Assembly: GCA_002305335.1 (NCBI GenBank)
Contig: DBQR01000037.1
Span: 90,915-114,150, forward strand
Source of the DNA: Clostridiales bacterium UBA1389
GTDB lineage: Bacteria > Bacillota > Clostridia > Oscillospirales > CAG-382
Direction of reading: 5' to 3'
DNA length: 23,236 nt
In this document: positions 21,473 through 23,236 of the stretch, one piece after another
How positions within the stretch are numbered: position 1 is the stretch's first letter
Layout: each line of letters starts with the position of its first letter
Notes under the pieces: model-generated
Databases searched by the model: none
Seen by the model: only the letters and a program-made list of their open reading frames with translations
Told to the model about the DNA's origin: nothing
Position numbers and translations under genes: made by a program

Positions 21473-21620
21473 AGCCCCCCTTGTGCAAAGGGAGGTGTCA
21501 CAGCGAAGCTGTGACGGAGGATTGTTCAATCTTGCTGTATTGAACACAACCGCCGCAAATGCGGCGCTACCCCTCATCCGTCAGCCTGCGGCTGACACCT
21601 TCCCCTCAAGGGGAAGGCTT
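21473..21620. mobile_element. MITE-like hairpin-rich element with imperfect terminal inverted repeats
   Basis: About 148 bp without coding potential. The outer ~48 bp at each end are imperfect inverted repeats (left AGCCCCCCTT..., right complement AGCCTTCCCCTT...). The element folds as six consecutive stem-loops: 21475-21495 (8 bp, one mismatch), 21497-21515 (8 bp, GAA loop), 21523-21546 (8 bp), 21551-21566 (6 bp), 21580-21596 (7 bp) and 21598-21617 (8 bp). From memory, similar GTGACGGAGG / GTGTCA... intergenic elements recur in gut clostridial genomes. No clear target-site duplication was seen. Confidence 0.75.
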
Positions 21621-21626
21621 TTTTAC
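21598..21626 (+). terminator. Terminator of metA-nadB-nadC formed by the element's right end
   Basis: CCTTCCCC - TCAA - GGGGAAGG perfect 8-bp stem followed by C and six T (through 21624). It is the rightmost stem of the hairpin-rich element, so the element has apparently supplied the operon's terminator. Confidence 0.8.
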
Positions 21627-21671
21627 CTCCACCTTCACCTTCAATATAAAGTAAATATATAACTTTAATGT

Positions 21672-21698
21672 TAGGGGCGGATAATATATCCGCCCCTA
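21672..21698. terminator. Long perfect hairpin before the CotH gene end
   Basis: Perfect 12-bp arms TAGGGGCGGATA / TATCCGCCCCTA with an ATA loop, 6 bp from the stop codon of the minus-strand CotH gene. It probably marks that gene's 3' end, although its minus-strand tail (ACATTAAAG) lacks a good T-run. It could instead be a REP-like palindrome. Confidence 0.6.
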
Positions 21699-21704
21699 TG
21701 TTTG

Positions 21705-23236
21705 TTATTGATTCAAGTACCACTGGGTGTTCAGCCAGTCCACTCTCTTTTTAAGCCAGCTTTTTACTGCGCCGCCGTAAGAACGCTGACTGCCGCTGTT
21801 CCACCGGGAAGTGTTTTTCCTGAACTCGTTTTCATAGGTGTCCGCCACCCTGTCGATTTCTTCGAACAGCTCGTTAATCCACCCGTTGTCAACGGCTTTT
21901 GTCCACTGTTCCTTAACCAGCTGCTCAAACCAGTCGGCATGATAAAGGGTTATAAACCAGGTGGAAGACCTGTTCCCCGCATAGTCTATGAACGACTGGG
22001 GCTGCCATGCGGCAACGGTGAAAATATTATATAAAAAGCCGGTACCGTCGAAATATGCCCAGTTATAATCCCAGGGAGCGCAGAAGGTTAACAAAGGCTT
22101 TTCCTGTGTAAAGTCCACATACATATAAAAGCTGCCTTCGCCTACGTCCCGCTGGGCGGCCACCTCGTTGACCAGATACATCCCCACAAGGGATTTGATA
22201 TCCATTACGTTTTCCACCACCTGCCTTGAGTTCGTAAACTCCGGCGCGGGAATGAGGTTATAATTTTCGTCGAACTTATAATATTCCCCCTCCCAGATGG
22301 CTTTATAGACAATCCGATAAACGTTTCTTGTATAGTTTCTTATAAATTTAAGCTGTTCATCGGTGAGATAATCGTTTTTAACCGAATACCCCACACCGTT
22401 GGCGGTATGGGTTGCCCCGTACATATCGGTAAGCTGAACAGAGTCGTACACCATGGAAAAGTAGTAGGGTTCGAAATAATAATAGTTGTCTATTTCAAGG
22501 AGATAGCCGGTTTCAAGTTCGGTTTCCCCTTCCTCCTGCTCGTCAATGTCAATCCTGTACTTGTCAACCTGAATCTGGTCGCAGATTATATAAACCCCCA
22601 TATATTCGTAGTTGAAATAAACCTCTACGAAAGTATAGTCGGAGGTGAAATATTCCCCTTCCAGAAATCTGTTGCCCATCAGAAAGGCAAGAGGTTCCTT
22701 AACAAAGTAGGAATCCCCCCTCAGCATAACCCAGCTTTTGCATTTGGCGTTGTTGTTAAGCCCCAAAAAGGAGGTGCGTTTGTCGAACTTAAGCTTGTAA
22801 TGCACCTTGTTCTGGCGTATCCAATCCACGTCCCCGTTATTGGCGGAGGAGTTCCCCCTCACCCTTATGCCGGCTAATTTGTTATCAAGCAGATAGTCTT
22901 CGTCGCAGTTGGTAAGGGTTACGTTGCAGTTGACGTAAAAGTCCCTTGAAACCACTTCTTGACCGGAAGTGTCTATATTCATCACCGGCATGGTGTAGTA
23001 TTCGTATTCAAAGACGGCATTAATGTCCTTTGCGTCATTGACCGGCAGGGTGCGGGACGGGCTATCCTCCCCGTCGCTCCAGCACTTGAAGCGGAAATAC
23101 TTGTCCGGTGTAGCTTTGAAGGTTAAGCTGTCCCCGTTAAGGGATACCTCCATTTTCCCGCCCTTCTGCAAAATGTTGAATTCCCGTACATCGGCGCAGG
23201 TGGTATCAAGGCCGAAGTTAAAATCAGCCTTAACTT
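21705..23236 (-). CDS. CotH-kinase-family surface protein, 5' end beyond the window
   Basis: About 510 codons are visible, open to the window edge; no start is assigned. Residues near the visible N terminus (GDSLTFKATPDKYFRFKCWSD then INAVFEYEY) look like a divergent InlB-type/bacterial repeat beta domain. The rest is CotH-like: LAGIRVRGNSSAN, KVHYKLKFDKRTSFLGL, KSWVMLRGDSYFVKEPLA, FVEVYFNYEYMGVYIICDQIQVDKYRIDI, and CAPWDYNWAYFDG toward the C terminus. CotH proteins are atypical secreted or spore-coat kinases phosphorylating Ser in partner proteins. Similar domains occur in surface proteins of cellulosome-type clostridia. The expected PWDxD motif reads PWDYN here, so activity is uncertain. 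No dockerin or membrane anchor is at the visible C terminus. Confidence 0.82.
   Translation of the reverse strand, partial: VKADFNFGLDTTCADVREFNILQKGGKMEVSLNGDSLTFKATPDKYFRFKCWSDGEDSPSRTLPVNDAKDINAVFEYEYYTMPVMNIDTSGQEVVSRDFYVNCNVTLTNCDEDYLLDNKLAGIRVRGNSSANNGDVDWIRQNKVHYKLKFDKRTSFLGLNNNAKCKSWVMLRGDSYFVKEPLAFLMGNRFLEGEYFTSDYTFVEVYFNYEYMGVYIICDQIQVDKYRIDIDEQEEGETELETGYLLEIDNYYYFEPYYFSMVYDSVQLTDMYGATHTANGVGYSVKNDYLTDEQLKFIRNYTRNVYRIVYKAIWEGEYYKFDENYNLIPAPEFTNSRQVVENVMDIKSLVGMYLVNEVAAQRDVGEGSFYMYVDFTQEKPLLTFCAPWDYNWAYFDGTGFLYNIFTVAAWQPQSFIDYAGNRSSTWFITLYHADWFEQLVKEQWTKAVDNGWINELFEEIDRVADTYENEFRKNTSRWNSGSQRSYGGAVKSWLKKRVDWLNTQWYLNQ

Noticed and set aside
21473..21620. CRISPR array or ncRNA gene in the hairpin-rich gap
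   Set aside because: The stem-loops differ in sequence and are not regularly spaced direct repeats. The inverted-terminus layout fits a MITE-like element better, although a structured RNA is not excluded.

Overview
The window reads as chromosome from a Gram-positive, low-to-mid GC Firmicute, most likely an anaerobic gut- or rumen-type clostridium (Oscillospirales/Ruminococcaceae-like). The evidence is the L27 N-terminal extension together with its Prp protease gene, spoVG, an orphan ECF S-component, a rubrerythrin-like gene, a type I dockerin, a CotH-kinase protein, and a hairpin-rich MITE-like intergenic element of a kind I recall from gut clostridia. No tRNA, rRNA, CRISPR, transposase or phage gene was seen.

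Region 1 (1-5724) is housekeeping. A 5'-truncated S1-domain protein runs on + and its 3' end overlaps the convergent obgE by 31 bp. On - lie spoVG, an ECF S-component, rplU (L21), prp, rpmA (L27) and obgE (cgtA). Prp cleaves the L27 extension, so substrate and protease sit together. A strong promoter and leader precede rplU, and a terminator lies between rpmA and obgE. On + are murC (TTG start) and rpmB (L28), whose promoter begins inside the murC stop codon; a bidirectional terminator closes rpmB.

Region 2 (5725-8801, -) holds hflK-hflC-GNAT acetyltransferase as a tight unit. After it comes a separately promoted rubrerythrin-like gene with a perfect palindrome at its predicted transcription start and several diiron ligands apparently missing.

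Region 3 (9015-16145, +) is an accessory cell-surface locus with its own promoter. It encodes a very large solute-binding-type lipoprotein with a long helical extension, a DUF4434-like TIM-barrel protein anchored by a C-terminal membrane helix, and a secreted GHL10 (DUF187-type) glycoside-hydrolase-like protein ending in a dockerin. No permease, scaffoldin or regulator accompanies them. Together they look like a surface carbohydrate- or envelope-glycan-handling set, and this is the most promising candidate for an undescribed system here.

Region 4 (16146-21444) has tsaC/ywlC, coaE and a lytic transglycosylase overlapping on -, and divergently metA-nadB-nadC on +. MetA carries Glu111, the acetyl-CoA-type residue. 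NadB and NadC make NAD precursor, but nadA is absent from the window.

Region 5 (21445-23236) is a hairpin-rich intergenic element (six consecutive stem-loops with imperfect terminal inverted repeats), a long perfect hairpin, and a CotH-kinase-family protein on - that runs off the right edge.

All family assignments are from reading the translations by eye; no database search was possible.
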